A DNA stretch of 64,000 bases, from contig CANTFK010000055.1 in the NCBI GenBank assembly GCA_947646735.1, forward strand, positions 177,468 to 241,467, read 5' to 3'. Positions 1 through 11,162 of the stretch are shown here, piece after piece (within the stretch, counting starts at the first letter, position 1; each line of letters begins with the position of its first letter). Position numbers and translations under genes: made by a program. This stretch comes from Peronospora farinosa (taxonomy: Eukaryota; Oomycota; Peronosporomycetes; Peronosporales; Peronosporaceae). The notes under the pieces were generated by a model. It had not been told where the DNA came from and did no database searches. It saw nothing but the letters and a program-made list of their open reading frames with translations.

Positions 1-1344
1 GGGAATCGGGCGTACCTATCATCGGATTTGACGATATTGTCATTGGAGGGGTCTATTTCGGAGCGTCCAGAAATATGTGGGTCAGTGAATGGATTGTGAG
101 ACTGGGAAAGGGAGGCCCACTTTACAAGGTAAGTCTCCGGGAATGTTGAAGCGACGTACCCCTTCCAAATTACCGCGATGGACCACATACCATCTCTCCC
201 CAAGTCGCATAAAGGAAATACGGAGCTACTGATCTGGGTCGACCTGTTCACAGGTTATGTGATGGCTAAGGCTAGGGCGTCACGGACAGCCCACACAGTA
301 GCTGAGGGATATGAAGAATGCGTGTTCCGCCGCTTTGGTATCAGTGAGACGATCCGTCACGCTCGGGAACCGGGGTTTATGTCGGACTTCTTCCGAGCGT
401 TCAGTCGTATGGTGGGTCAACGTCAGAGAGCGAACATGGCCTACCGACCTCAATCGAACGGCACTGCGGAGAGAATGGTCCAGACTCTAACAAGATCGCT
501 CAAGATGTACGTAGCCGACGTGGGACAGCGAGACTGGGATGAATACGCGTAACGTTTAACGTTTGCGTTAAACACGGCTCAAGACAGAGTGCGGGAAGAA
601 ACACCGTTTTATCAGGTACATGGATGGGATGCTAGGACCACTCTTGAGACTATGTTACCGATGGTGAACACTCGACGTCGAGAATCAGGACCTCGGAGAT
701 GGAGATATCGAATTTAAAGTCACTATCAGCGAGAAAGAGACCAATTCAACGTGAACTTACGGGCGGCTAGTCAGGTTCGGGTGCAAGCGCACAATAAAGG
801 GGTAGTCGGCCACGAAATTCAGCCAGGGGCCCGGGTATGGCTATACTTAGAACGGGTGAAAGAGGGGTATGCCAAGAAAATGGCCCACCTATGGCACGGA
901 CCGTTCCGAGTCCGAGAATTAATCGGAGATCATGCAGTACGTCTGGAATTACGAGGTACAGAATACAGACTATTCCCAATCGTGCACATCTCCAAGCTCA
1001 ATCCCGTCAGAGAGTTCCCCGATCGACCGAACAGCGAGCTGAAAGTGGATGGAACAGATCGAGTCGACTTCGATGAGTGCCTGTTTCCAGAAGACAGCTG
1101 GGTGCGGGGATTGGAAGAGGGCGAGTATGAAGTCGAAGAAATTTTAGAGAGTCGTACAGGTATGAAGACTCGGTATGGGAGGCAACAACGAGAATTCCTC
1201 GTGCAATGGAAGGGGCACCCTGACCCCTCGTGGGTGGACGAAGTGGATCTGAATTGCGGAGCTTTACTACGGGACTTTGAGCGCAAGAAGACAAGCCATA
1301 ACCGTTTCGAAGTAATGCAAGCCATGAAAATTGGCAGACGGTAG
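1..1344 (+). pseudogene. Integrase and chromodomain of outer family A element (broken)
   Basis: Positions 1-177 hold a frame-broken HHCC zinc-binding end of integrase (remains of RSVQKYVG and DCETGKGG). Positions 178-552 hold the catalytic core: WVDLFTGY supplies the first Asp and NGTAERMVQ the Glu. The second catalytic Asp is lost, because codon 361-363 is GCT (Ala), giving HAREP where the inner copy has HDREP. A TAA at 550-552 and further frame damage separate this from 751-1344, which holds the integrase C-terminal barrel (IVHISKLNPVREFP) and a chromodomain with YEVEEILESR, FLVQWKGHPDPSWV and LLRDFER. Integrase would insert element cDNA into the genome and the chromodomain would steer it to marked chromatin. 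The lost Asp and the stops make this copy inactive. Confidence 0.9.
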
Positions 1345-1771
1345 CAAGATCCTTGGAAGGTAGACCGGTTCCATCTTTGATAGACCTGGTCTCTCATTGG
1401 TCGGCCCGTCCCCTCGTTGGTAGACCTGGGTCGCCGGCGGGGCGGCCTCGACCTTCCACGAGTTAGGAGTATAGGAGAATGGAGAAAAAAGGAAGACGAT
1501 GGCCAAGATCACCTGGAACAGAGGAAAGCATGGCAAGAGGAGATAGAAGATGGACAAGCACACAAAATAAGATCGAAGAGAAAAGACATATTCATGTTCA
1601 AGTGAAGACCTAAACGGATGGCCCAAACTTACCTTTAAGGCGTCGAACTACAGCGCCAGGATGGGGCACAGAAGACAAACGATACTGAGTGAGCCACGGC
1701 CACGCGGAATCCGACACCCGAAGAGCCTCAAGCAGGTCGACTGGATCCGACCCCTCTTCACGACCAGGGAA
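1345..1771. other. Spacer between pol and antisense ORF, outer family A element
   Basis: No convincing coding sequence is seen on either strand. It contains imperfect copies (about 1380-1435) of the TTGGTAGACCTGG word that is tandemly repeated in this element's LTR at 16115-16255. The equivalent spacer in the inner copy is 10858-11162. Confidence 0.5.
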
Positions 1772-2007
1772 CTAATAAACCACACGGCGGGTTCGAGGAA
1801 GATGACGGAAGAGGGGGTCCAGGAAATTGTCGAGATCGCAGTGGCCCTTGCTCATCCCAATGAAGATAAGGTCGACCACCTCCCGCCACGCTCGAGTCGC
1901 CCGACTCCGACGCTTCTTCCGCGCGTTGTAGTAGGACGCGAGGAAAGAGTTCGCGCACGCTTGGTCTTTGAAGATCCACAGGCAGTGGATCGCCTCCCAA
2001 AGTGCTT
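1772..2007 (-). pseudogene. C-terminal part of the antisense ORF of the outer family A element
   Basis: Read on the minus strand this encodes a W-rich, basic stretch with NARKKRR followed by RAWREVVDL, GHCD and NFLDPLF. It aligns with the C-terminus of the intact antisense protein at 11163-13115 (NARKKRR, RAWMDVLE, GHCDVNILLDPYF). The rest of the ORF lies beyond the inserted element, at 14376-15776. If one copy of the GCTT target duplication is removed, the reading frame is continuous across the insertion point. Function is unknown; no catalytic motif was recognised. Confidence 0.75.
2004..2007. repeat. Target-site duplication, left copy (GCTT)
   Basis: GCTT immediately precedes the inner family A LTR and is repeated directly after the second LTR at 14372-14375. 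A 4-bp duplication fits Ty3/gypsy-type integration. Confidence 0.8.
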
Positions 2008-3107
2008 TGTGGTGAAGTGCCAGGGAAAGTTGAAGTTTAAGGGAAATAGAACAGAGAGCAAGAGAATTTCTGGTCACTTCCCCGAGGGAGTGACCACGAC
2101 CCGGCCTCGCGGATTTACAACCACACACGAGGCCCCGCCTTAATAAGAATATAAGGACCCAGACGTGCGGAGCCAGCACAGGCCCCAGGCCCCGAAAACA
2201 GGTTCCAGGGGCCCAGGAGCCCAAGGGTCCAGGCGTACAGGGGACCAGGGGCACAGGGGCACAGGGCCCAGGAGCACAGAGACCCAGGGGTAGAGGGACC
2301 CAGGGGTACAGAGGCCCAGGGGTACAGAGGCCCAGGGTCCTAGAGGCCCAGGGGTACAGGGGCCTAGGGGCTCCGGGGTACAGGGGCCCAATGTCCGAGG
2401 GTGCAGATTCGGTACACAGAATATCGAAGATTACAGAAAGTACAGGCACCAAGGAACTAGCTTTTCCTCCAAAAATCCACACGGGGCACTATCTAGATCA
2501 AAGGGTTAAGGTTAGGCAAGAAAAGCATACAAAGTATAAGGTAAATAAACACACTCGAATTTTTATTACACTTGGCAGCTTTAAGCGCCCCTTTTAAGCT
2601 TCTCCGTTGCTTCACCTCTTCCGGGCGGGATACCCTTTGGCCCCCAGACGTCCAGCAGGTGTCAGACGGCTCAAGCAACGCAAGTTGAACCTCAGGATAG
2701 TTGGCCTGAGGTGTCAAGTAAGTGTCAAGACTCTACGACCCGCTACAGGAAGCGGTTTCCCTACGGGGAAGAGCACAAAGGGGTCGAAGGACCAAGAACA
2801 GTCAGACACCAAAGGGGTACATAGTACCAGGTGCATCGCTATCGACTAAGTCGATTGAGCCCAAGAAACCCGGTCTCAAGTGAAGTATATCCACTCGGGG
2901 ACCACCAAGTCCAAGTCCTATACAAAGACCAAGTCTTTAAGTCTTCTGCGTCTAACGAGGAGCAAGACCAGCCAAGCCGACGGGTACACAAGGTGAGACC
3001 CAAGATTGACGCAACACGGTATCTAAATATCCCCTCTGTAAGTCGGCAGTCCGGCGCTGTGTGTGTTTGTGGTTCTCTCACGTCGTTTGAGAATCCACTC
3101 CACCACA
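2008..3107 (+). repeat. 5' LTR of inner family A element
   Basis: It begins TGTGGTGAAGTGCC and ends CACTCCACCACA, so it has TG...CA ends. It matches 13434-14371 nearly base for base outside a minisatellite. It is 1100 bp against 938 bp for the partner, and the difference is almost entirely the repeat tract at about 2205-2390. Related LTRs are at 15904-17096 and, reversed, at 34063-35494. Confidence 0.9.
2180..2395. repeat. G-rich minisatellite inside 5' LTR
   Basis: Degenerate tandem copies of about 18-20 bp built on CCCAGGGGTACAGAGG. The other LTR of the same element has only about one copy at 13615-13655, so the tract expanded or contracted after insertion, or during transfer of the LTR. 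Confidence 0.85.
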
Positions 3108-3108
3108 A

Positions 3109-3126
3109 TGGGCGCGTGCCCGGATC
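3109..3126 (+). promoter_or_regulatory. Candidate primer-binding site of inner family A element
   Basis: One base after the LTR the sequence reads TGGGCGCGTGCCCGG. The leading TGG would pair with a tRNA CCA end. It does not match the initiator tRNA-Met used by families B and D here; I could not identify the primer tRNA. Confidence 0.5.
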
Positions 3127-3354
3127 TTCGGGAGACGCGAGATTTCACCGTGAGTCCCACGAAGAAGAAAATACAACGGTCAAGATAGACCAAGGGACAA
3201 TTAAGACACTGGAAACCGGATCGCCAGTGATTAAGAAGGAAGAAGGATTGGAGGACCTGCGGAGGCCGGGGAGGAGCTCTGCTATTGAGTTCAAGGTGGA
3301 ATATGAAGAAAAACCACAAATCCTCCCTCTTATGTCTTCGTCGAAGAAGACAAT

Positions 3355-5589
3355 ATGGGCCGTAATAAATATTATGGTCCAGGGGTCCCAAGTTTGACAG
3401 CGAAAGCTAAAAAACAAGGGACCCCGAAACAAGTCTCCCAACCTACCACTCAAGAGCCAAAGGTGCCCAAGAACAAGCAGCAAAAGAAGCAGAAGCATAC
3501 CAAGTTGAAGGCACCGAGAGGCGAAGACACGAAGGACGAGTTGGGAGAGAGCCAAGGCGTGGCCAGTAAGGACTGGACAGAAGAAGATTTGGAAGAAGCC
3601 TACCATCGGAATAAATTGAAGAAGTTTCTTCGAAAGGACCCGGTGATGAAGGCGCTCAAGGTCAAGCTTATGGACCAGGTCCACGGTCCGATAACGGCTC
3701 TTCCCACCACGACCACAGACCTGGAGGTCCTCAAGGCCGTAATGAATCTGCTACATGAAGCTGGGATGGATGCTGGGAACTTTACCGCTGAGACCCTCTT
3801 TGATTTCGGGTTCGAGACCTTGAAGAAGACCTTAGTGACCCTGCATGGTCACCTCAAGACGTTAGTGGGGGAGTTCCCCCCGAAGGAAGTACCCCGTCAA
3901 GATGGAGGAGTAGTGGATCCTGGTGTGGGCTCTCCTGCTGCGTCACTCGGTGAATCGTCACCAAGGTCTCAATATGAATCGGCCACCTCATCTATGATGT
4001 CGGCCCTGATGGATACGGTGGACCGAATGCAACTGGGTCCAGCTGGTGCAGCGTTATTAGAAGCACGAATTCGCGAAGCTGGCCATATGGACACAGCAAC
4101 TCCATGGGTCCAGCGCCAAGCAGAGGAGGAGACGGAAGCCCGGTGCAAAGTGGAGCCAAGGTTGATGGGGACAAAAACGAATCAGGAAACAAAGGCTGAG
4201 TCAGTTTCCCCTAGCGCACTCCAGTCGTCCTTTAATAAGGCGATGACCAAGTTCCTTGAAGAGCAAGGCTCCACAAAAGTTGCAGTGGACAGGGGACACA
4301 CCACGAAGGGTCAAGGACCAGTTCATCCCAGGGTCTCCCAGCGAATTGAGTGCCTAGGACCACTAGGCGATATTCCTGATGTGGACATGGAGTCTGTGGG
4401 GTAAACCCATGAATCATACGACCCAGATGACTTGGCGTTCCCGATGACCTCAGCGCGAGCGACTGTGGCCGCGGCTACGGCAGGAAGACCCCCTACTGTT
4501 GTTCCACACATTAGGGTATCGGCCTCGTCGGATCTTAAGGAATTTAGCGGAAGGGACCACGATGAAGATCGTGCCAGAAGCTGGAGCACTAAGGTAAAGA
4601 CGGCTTTTCTCTGAGACCAGGCACCAGACAGCGAGAAGTGTCTCATCTTTGGGTCCCTGCTCACAGGTCCAGCTCAGAATTGGTATCGACAGCTAGATCG
4701 AACGGTACGCGTCGATTGGAAGCTGCTCCTGCGACAGTTCCAAGCACAATTTTGCGGCTTGGGGGTGTCGGTGGCCCGACAATATTATCACGCCAGAAAG
4801 AGAACCGATGAGTCACTCTTGGAATATCTATACCGTTTGAATGTGGCGGGACTCAGGGCCAAGCTAGATATTAAGGGTGGACCCCCCAGTGTAAAGCGTG
4901 AACACGTGGACCATTACGTGGAAACCTTGGATGATTGAGGATTAGCGGACCAGCTTACATTGCTCAGCCTTTCTGATGCAGATGACCTGGAGGAAGTCCT
5001 GCTGGCTCGTCAAAGAGCGAAGACGCGTCAAGGAAGGGTCTTGTTCGGTTCCAGCAAGTTTCGCCAGAAGGCCCCAACCACCCCAGACCACATCAAGAGT
5101 CAGCTGAGAAGACCCGTCCAAGTCATCCGAGCCACTTCTGAAAGTGAAAATGACCAAGGGTCCAGTTCCAGTGGGTCTGAGGGAGAAGGTGACCTCAGAA
5201 GAATTTATGCGGCGGCGAGTAAGCCTTACACTGGTAGGGCGAGGAACGTAGATGACCCCCGGGACCATCAGGACCCAGACCCAGACCGAGGTCGACGCAT
5301 GGCAGAGGGACCTGGACAAAAGGTGGTTCCAGGGACACCCGCGACAATGTGTACCCATTGTGGGTCTAGGAAGCATGGGGATCTGGACTGTTGAAGCGAC
5401 TCGTTTGCGAGTGCTGTGGAAAGAAGGGTCACCCAGCCGACCGCTGCCTGTTTGTGTGTCGCGGTTGTGGCAAGGTTCACGACGTCGGCAAGTGCCCGAT
5501 GGAAGAGTTCTACAATCTGATTCGCCAGTGTTACAACCCGACCAAGCACGCAGGGCAGCTGCCCGAGGCGGCGGAGAAGATGTTAAATT
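3355..5589 (+). pseudogene. gag of inner family A element (capsid region plus three zinc knuckles)
   Basis: Starts at the ATG at 3355 with a basic N-terminus (MGRNKYYG). The capsid-like core lies around 4430-4930 (KVKTAFL, GPAQNWYRQL, LEYLYRLN). Three Cys/His knuckles follow: CTHCGSRKHGDLDC just before 5394, CECCGKKGHPADRC at about 5404-5445, and CRGCGKVHDVGKC just after. The frame is broken by TAA at 4402-4404, TGA at about 4612, TGA at about 4936 and a shift near 5393. Gag would form the particle and bind element RNA; three adjacent knuckles is more than the usual one. Confidence 0.8.
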
Positions 5590-5667
5590 AGAACGCTCGC
5601 CAGGTTTGAATCTGGTACGAACCGAGCGTTCTGATTATTACAGTTATGCAGTTGTGGAAAGCATTCG

Positions 5668-6330
5668 GTGGAAAAGGTCAATAAGATGGATGAATTGATT
5701 GGAAATACATCGGGCTTTTGCATTAATTCTGTTGCTGCTGTGGCCAATGCATGTATACCTCACGTTTATTACCGAGGGGAGACTATGATGACATTGGATT
5801 TATTGCCGGGAGAGTCAAGAGGATACTGGAAACACCATGCCCCAGGAAAGTGGTTTAAGCAAGCCAAGGCCTCTGGGAAAGTTAACAATATTCGTGCGAA
5901 TTTACTGCTTGATTCTGGTGCCGAGATATCTATTTTGGATATCGCCTTTGCTCGTAAGGCAGGCTTCCAGATTAACACAAGCGAGAAACAAGAGTGTGTG
6001 GGCATTGGAGAAGCAGTTTACACCACGGAAGGGCGAACGAAGATCAAGATAACGTTAAATGGTGTATTAGTATACTTCTTCAATGTGTGGGTCGGGTCCA
6101 TGGCCGGCCAGGATGTGCTACTAGGAATGGACTTTATGGTGCCAGCTGGAATTCGCTTGGACATGGCGGACGGAACTATTTGCTTGCCAGACGAAGTTCG
6201 AATCCAGCTGACAGGTCGCAAGACCTTGTATAGTGGCCATGTTTCTGAGGTAAAATTGGGCCAGTACGTGAATTTACCGGCGACAATATATGTCGAGGTT
6301 CCTCTGAAGAAGGTTACGTCGGACCAGTGA
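5668..6330 (+). pseudogene. Aspartic protease domain of inner family A element
   Basis: A 220-codon open stretch contains LLLDSGAEISILD, the DSGA active site of retropepsins, with a supporting VLLGMDFM strand (the usual LG-D/PW position). The enzyme would cut the Gag-Pol polyprotein. The flanking frames are interrupted, so this is a segment of a broken pol and not an independent gene. Confidence 0.8.
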
Positions 6331-6339
6331 AAATTATGG

Positions 6340-7118
6340 ATGACCCGGGGAGACAGATGGGTGACTACGATGATCCAAGGACATGGACATCGTCAATTCT
6401 TGAGGGTCACCAATGTGAGTGACAAGGATCTGATCCTACACGAGGATACCAAGCTGGGCATTTGGCTGGCTAAGGACCGGGTTCCCCGAGCCCAAGGATT
6501 CGTGTCAGTTGGTTCTAGGAGGTACGCTGAATGAAAAAATTAAGCCTACCAAGCAACCATCGACGAGGAGGATGCAGAAACCACTCAAGAAGAAGTGTAC
6601 CAAGGTCCGATGGTCGAGAAACCTCAGTACACGACTCCACAGAGATGTTGCTACGGACGGGGACCCAAGTGCCAGTGGTTAACGTGGTGCACGAGTCTGT
6701 TATGAGTTACCCTGAGTCATTACCATCAGATCAGGAGTCTGGAGGGGAGGCCCTCGATAGAGGTCAACCAGCTGGAGCTAGCGTGGGCACGGAAGTCTCA
6801 TCTAAGGATATGGCCGATATGGAGAGAGTCCACCCAGAGGGGGGTCCACAGGTCCACCCAGAGGAGGGTCCACCGGTCCACCAAGAAGTGTGTCCACAGG
6901 TCATCAAGGCTGAAGTATATACTTTCGATGAATAGGTCTGTGTTCACGAGAGTGGAGACTTATGTGCCGAGGATATCGACAAAAATTGGTCTGTTATCAC
7001 TGAGATCACCCCATCCACGAACAAAGTTACGTTAGAAGACATCCAGATCCCAGACCCCGGTGGTACGCCAAAGGAGGAGGTAGACCGCCTCCACCAGATT
7101 AAATGGAGTTAACGACAT
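6340..7118 (+). pseudogene. Protease-to-RT linker of inner family A element
   Basis: Open stretches at 6340-6534 and 6531-6935 encode acidic linker sequence, including repeated VHPEEGP-type units at about 6825-6900. No domain was recognised. A TAG at 6933-6935 and later stops break it. Confidence 0.5.
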
Positions 7119-8510
7119 TTGCTGATGGGAAAAGGTAATGCATTACCCCCGGCGGCTCGAGGAGCAGTTTGCTACATTGATGTTGGGAACGCACGGCCAA
7201 TCCCCCATAGGGTACGGAAGGTGGCCCCTCAATTTAGGGAGAAGCTGGCAGACCTGATAAAAGGCCTCTTGTCATCCAAGATAATCCAGCATTCCACCTC
7301 CCCATGGGCCAGTTCAATTGTAATTATTGTTAAGAAGAATGGGGTGGATATAAGGCTGTGCATTGACTACCGGATGGTGAATGATTTAACGCGGCTTATG
7401 GTGTATCCTATGCCTCTCGTGAATGAGTTGCTGGAAGACCTAAATAAGGCCCTGTGGTACTGCTCACTGGATATGGCTAGCGGCTTTTGGGTGGTCAGTA
7501 TGACCAAACGAGCCCGTTTAATCTCGGCGTTTGTAACCCCGCTCGGACTTTTTGAGTGGAGACGAATGCCGTTTGGACTGAAGAATGCGCCGCAGATCTA
7601 TCAGCGGCTGTTGGAAAATGCTTTATATGGGTTTCTTACGATTTTCTCATAGCCGGGCTCTGACAAAATAGAGGACCTGTTCGAGGTGGTCCATCCAGAG
7701 GGAGACCTCAAGAAGTCTATATTAGGACGTAGGTCCTATATCGACGACATTTTGGTGACCTCGGAGTCATGGGATGACTTATGCGTGAAAGTGGAACGAC
7801 TTTTGGAGGTGTGTGACAAGTGGAACTTATCGATCAGCGCGGTTAAGAGCTCATGGGGCTGTCGAAAGGTAAATTACCTTGGCCACCAAATGTCAGCGGA
7901 AGGGCTGGAGGCCCACCCTAAAGACCTTTAGTCCTTGGTGGACTTACCGTTACCCACTACCCTGAAAGCTATGCAGTCGTTTCTCGGAAGTCTCAACTAT
8001 TACAGTCGGTTCCTGGAGGACTACGCCATTTATGCATCCATCCTGTACGAACTAAGGGAAGTGGATTACCACATATTACGACGCCGGATGAGTGGAACTG
8101 GGGACACCCAGAGGAGTGACCAGGAGGAAGACCGATGGACTCGGGTGCAGGTGGTCTTTGCGATATTGAAGAATAAGATAGACACCGCCTCAATCCTCCG
8201 TCATTTTGATCCTTGCCGAGAACCGGTCGTCGTTTATGCCAGTGAGTGGGCCATCTCGGCATCCCTGGTGCAGGAATATGAGGGGGGTGTATATGCCGGT
8301 AACTTTCACGAGTCGAACTATGAAGCCAAACGAGATCAACTATGGGCTGGTGGACAAGGAAGTGTTGGCGCTATTGCGTACACGTCACTGGTCACCCGAC
8401 CTATCAAGGTCTTGACCCGACACTCAACACTGGCGTGGTTAGTCCGGTCACCTGGTCTACAAGGCCGCCTTGGAAATTGGGCTGCGCTCCTTTCCCAATG
8501 AACGTTAGAA
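7119..8510 (+). pseudogene. Reverse transcriptase and degenerate first RNase H of inner family A element
   Basis: RT motifs occur in order: SPWASSIVIIVKKN, RLCIDYRMVN, WYCSLDMASGFW, FEWRRMPFGLKNAPQ, then the catalytic YIDD at 7737-7748 after a stop at about 7650. The thumb (YLGHQMS) is followed by a stop at about 7931 and by FLGSLNYYSRFLEDY. The following Ty3-type RNase H fold (VVVYASEWAISASL, NEINYGLVDKEVLALL in a shifted frame at about 8325, VLTRHSTLAWL) lacks catalytic residues: Tyr at 8235-8237 and Arg at 8418-8420 stand where families B and C have Asp (VVCDAS, YTDHAS). It therefore resembles a connection domain. Confidence 0.85.
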
Positions 8511-9279
8511 GTGGTCAAGTGTGAGCGCGGCGAAGATGAAATACTGTGGACATTAGCGCCAAGCATTACGCCTCGCGAAAATATGGACTCTATTCTATCT
8601 TCAATCGCCCCCAAGAGACATCCGCGCCAAGCTATCACGGTGGTTCCTCCTACAGTCGAACCTGAGGAAGTCTTGTACGTGGTCAGTTTCGATGGGTATG
8701 CACGAGTTAAGCGTGGGGGAGGAGCCTGCAGTGCTATTGTGTGGCAACTACCGGAATGGATGGTAGTCGCCGCTGCTTCCCGGTATTTGACTGAAACGAC
8801 AGTAAATGAGGCAGAGTATGAAGGCCTATTGTTGGACTTCCTTCTACTGGATAACCTGGAGCGTAGACGTCTAGTAGTGTGTGGAGATTCTAACCTGGTC
8901 GTGCGACAGATGCGAGGAGAAATCGAGTGTAAGGCGCAGGGCCTGACAGTACGATGGGCGAAGGCCCTTGAAAAACTCAGGTTCTGGCCCGTTCACGAGT
9001 TTCTACACATGAAGCGCGAATGGAACCAAAGTGCAGACCGACTTGCTAACGTGGCTTTGCACCAGCAACAGGGTGCCGGAAGAAGAGTTAAAGGACCTTG
9101 AAGCGATCAACCGTCTACCTGAGCTCTTAATACCCAAGGACCAGAGCCATGCATTGCGAGTTACAGCTGTTACGAGATCCCGGGCCCTATCCAGAATACC
9201 GACGGAAGTCGTGCAAGAGGATGTGGTGCAACGGATAAGGATCGAACGAATTGCAGCAGCCCAAGATGAAGAGATGTGA
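8511..9279 (+). pseudogene. Second RNase H (RNase HI-like) domain of inner family A element
   Basis: An open stretch holds a complete D-E-D-D set: Asp in SFDGYAR (8691-8693), Glu in NEAEYEG (8814-8816), Asp in CGDSNLVV (8886-8888) and Asp in QSADRLAN (9036-9038). This is the cellular/archaeal-like RNase HI pattern, different from the retroviral-type domain just upstream. It would degrade the RNA strand of the RNA-DNA hybrid, taking over from the disabled first domain. The domain itself is uninterrupted; the polyprotein around it is not. Confidence 0.85.
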
Positions 9280-9333
9280 ATACGTGATTTAAAGATTTAC
9301 CTACGGGGCAACTGGGGTAGTCTATCGGCAGAG

Positions 9334-10434
9334 GTGGCATTTACGTGTGGAAAGATTGAGATGAACTACGCTTTGGATGATGACGATCTTCTTCTGTACT
9401 GCCCTTACCAGGGAACAGTAGATGAGGACCGTGAGGGGTTTATTCGGCTAGTTATACCCGAAAGTCTACAACAAGACTTTCTACACCACTACCATACGAG
9501 TCTAGAAGGGGGACACCAGGGAATTGACCGTACATACCAACGGATCCGGAAACATTTCTATTGGAAAGGCTTATTTCGGAGTGTTCAGCGCTATGTTGGC
9601 ACTTGCGTAGACTGCGAGACTGGCAAAGGGGGCCCCACCTTACGAGGGAGAAGTCCAGGGAACATTCAAGCTACCCACCCGTTCCAACTTATCGCGATGG
9701 AACATATCCCATCTTTGCCCAAGTCGTTCAAGGGTAATACCGAGCTGTTGATTTGGGTGGACCTGTTTACGGGATATGTAATTGCCAAGGCTAGTTCGTC
9801 GAGGTCGGCCCAAAACGTGGCAGAAGGTTACGAAGAGTGCGTATTCCGTCGGTTTGGGGCCAGTGAGGTGATTGGTCACGACAGAGAACCCAGTTTCATG
9901 TCACATTTCTTTCGTGCTTCTAACCGCATAATTGGGCGGAAACAGCGGGCGACTATGGCGTATCGATCACAGGCCAATGGCACAGCAGAAAGAATGGTAC
10001 AGACCATTACACGGTCCATCAAAATGTATGTGTCCGAGGTAGATAAGAAGAACTGGGATGCCTATGCAGAAAGGCTCACTTTCGCGTTGAATACGGCCCA
10101 GGACCGGATCCGAAAGGAAACGCCAATGTTCTTAAAACATGGCTGGGATGCTCGAAGTACTCTAGAAGCCACCACACCGTTAGGCAGCACGAAGCGCCGT
10201 GAATGTGAGCCCCGTCGATGGCGACATAGCGTACAACGTCAGTATCGCAGAGCGAGGGAACAAGCCAACGAATTTTTATTACGATCTGCGATGGAAAGTC
10301 GGGCCCAGGCCCACAATGAGGAGGTGGTTGATGGTCATATTGAGGTGAATATTCAAGTCTGGTTATACTTGGACCGGGTCAAGGAGGGGACGCTCGAAAG
10401 CTGGCACATCTATGGCATGGGCCGTTCCGAGTGA
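9334..10434 (+). pseudogene. Integrase of inner family A element
   Basis: The HHCC zinc domain is present (HHYHTSLEGGHQG ... CVDCETGKGG), followed by the D,D-E core: Asp at 9760-9762 (WVDLFTGY), Asp at 9880-9882 (HDREPSF) and Glu at 9988-9990 (TAERMVQ). All three catalytic residues are intact here, unlike the outer copy. The C-terminal part ends in a frame shift at about 10430, after which the frame continues at 10431-10649. Confidence 0.85.
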
Positions 10435-10857
10435 GAGAACTGGTGGGTGACTATGCCATTCGTTTAGATATCAGTGATACAGGCTACCGTATATACCCGT
10501 TGGTACACGTGTTAAAACTGAAGCTGGTCCGGCAATACCCGAATAAACCAGACACGGTGTTGGTGGTAGACGAAGCGAACCGGGTGGATTTTGATAAAGC
10601 TCTATTGCCAGAAGACAGTTGGGTCGCGGAACTGGAAGATGAAGAATAAGAAGTAGAGAAGATTCTAAACAGACGTGTGGGAAGAAAAACTCGGTACGGA
10701 CGGATCCAGTGTGAATACCTGGTACAATGGAAAGGATATCCTTACCCGTCATGGGTGGATGAGGTGGAACTCAACTGCGGGGGATTACTTAGGGACTATG
10801 AGCGCAGGCAGGCTGCTCGGAACCGATTCGAGGCAATGCAGAGTCATGAAGAGTAGT
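10431..10857 (+). pseudogene. Integrase C-terminus and chromodomain of inner family A element
   Basis: Encodes the barrel-like stretch LVHVLKLKLVRQYP, then after a TAA at 10647-10649 the chromodomain EVEKILNRRVG, EYLVQWKGYPYPSWV and LLRDYERRQAARNRF. The aromatic/W pattern matches the chromodomain at 1120-1310. It ends pol at the TAG near 10855. Confidence 0.8.
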
Positions 10858-11162
10858 GGGGAGAGTTCATCTTGGGAAGGCCAAGATGATGCAAGAAGGA
10901 GGCGGTATTTGTCATACATTTACAAGGGGGTCAAGTAATTATATTCGAGAGTGCGACAGCATAAAGGAGATTGCAAAGTAGTGTGAAAGGCCTAGAGTAC
11001 CAGGGTACAGGGGCCCAGGGGTACAGGGGCCCAGGGGCCAAGGAGCATAGGCCCAAAGAAAAGGAACGTGAAGTTACGGGAAAAGCGTTGGAGCAGAAAG
11101 CTAGCTGACTAAACATTTTATGCATCGGTGGCCGGGCGAAATTTGCCGGAGAGACGAGGGAC
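10858..11162. repeat. Spacer with short G-rich tandem repeat
   Basis: No coding sequence is seen. Positions 10990-11045 contain copies of CCAGGGGTACAGGGG, the same word that forms the LTR minisatellite at 2180-2395. The spacer lies between the end of pol and the stop of the antisense ORF. Confidence 0.6.

Larger units (their letters stand above)
1..2007 (+). mobile_element. Outer family A Ty3/gypsy element, left part
   Basis: This is the 3' portion of an LTR retrotransposon (integrase, chromodomain, spacer, end of an antisense ORF) that begins before the window. It stops abruptly at 2007, where the LTR of a second copy of the same family starts, and resumes at 14376. The GCTT at 2004-2007 is repeated at 14372-14375, so the split is a clean nested insertion. 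The right half ends in an LTR at 17096. The left LTR is outside the window. Confidence 0.85.

Noticed and set aside
2140..2391. Proline-rich minus-strand frame over the LTR minisatellite
   Set aside because: It is the translation of a short tandem repeat in an LTR.
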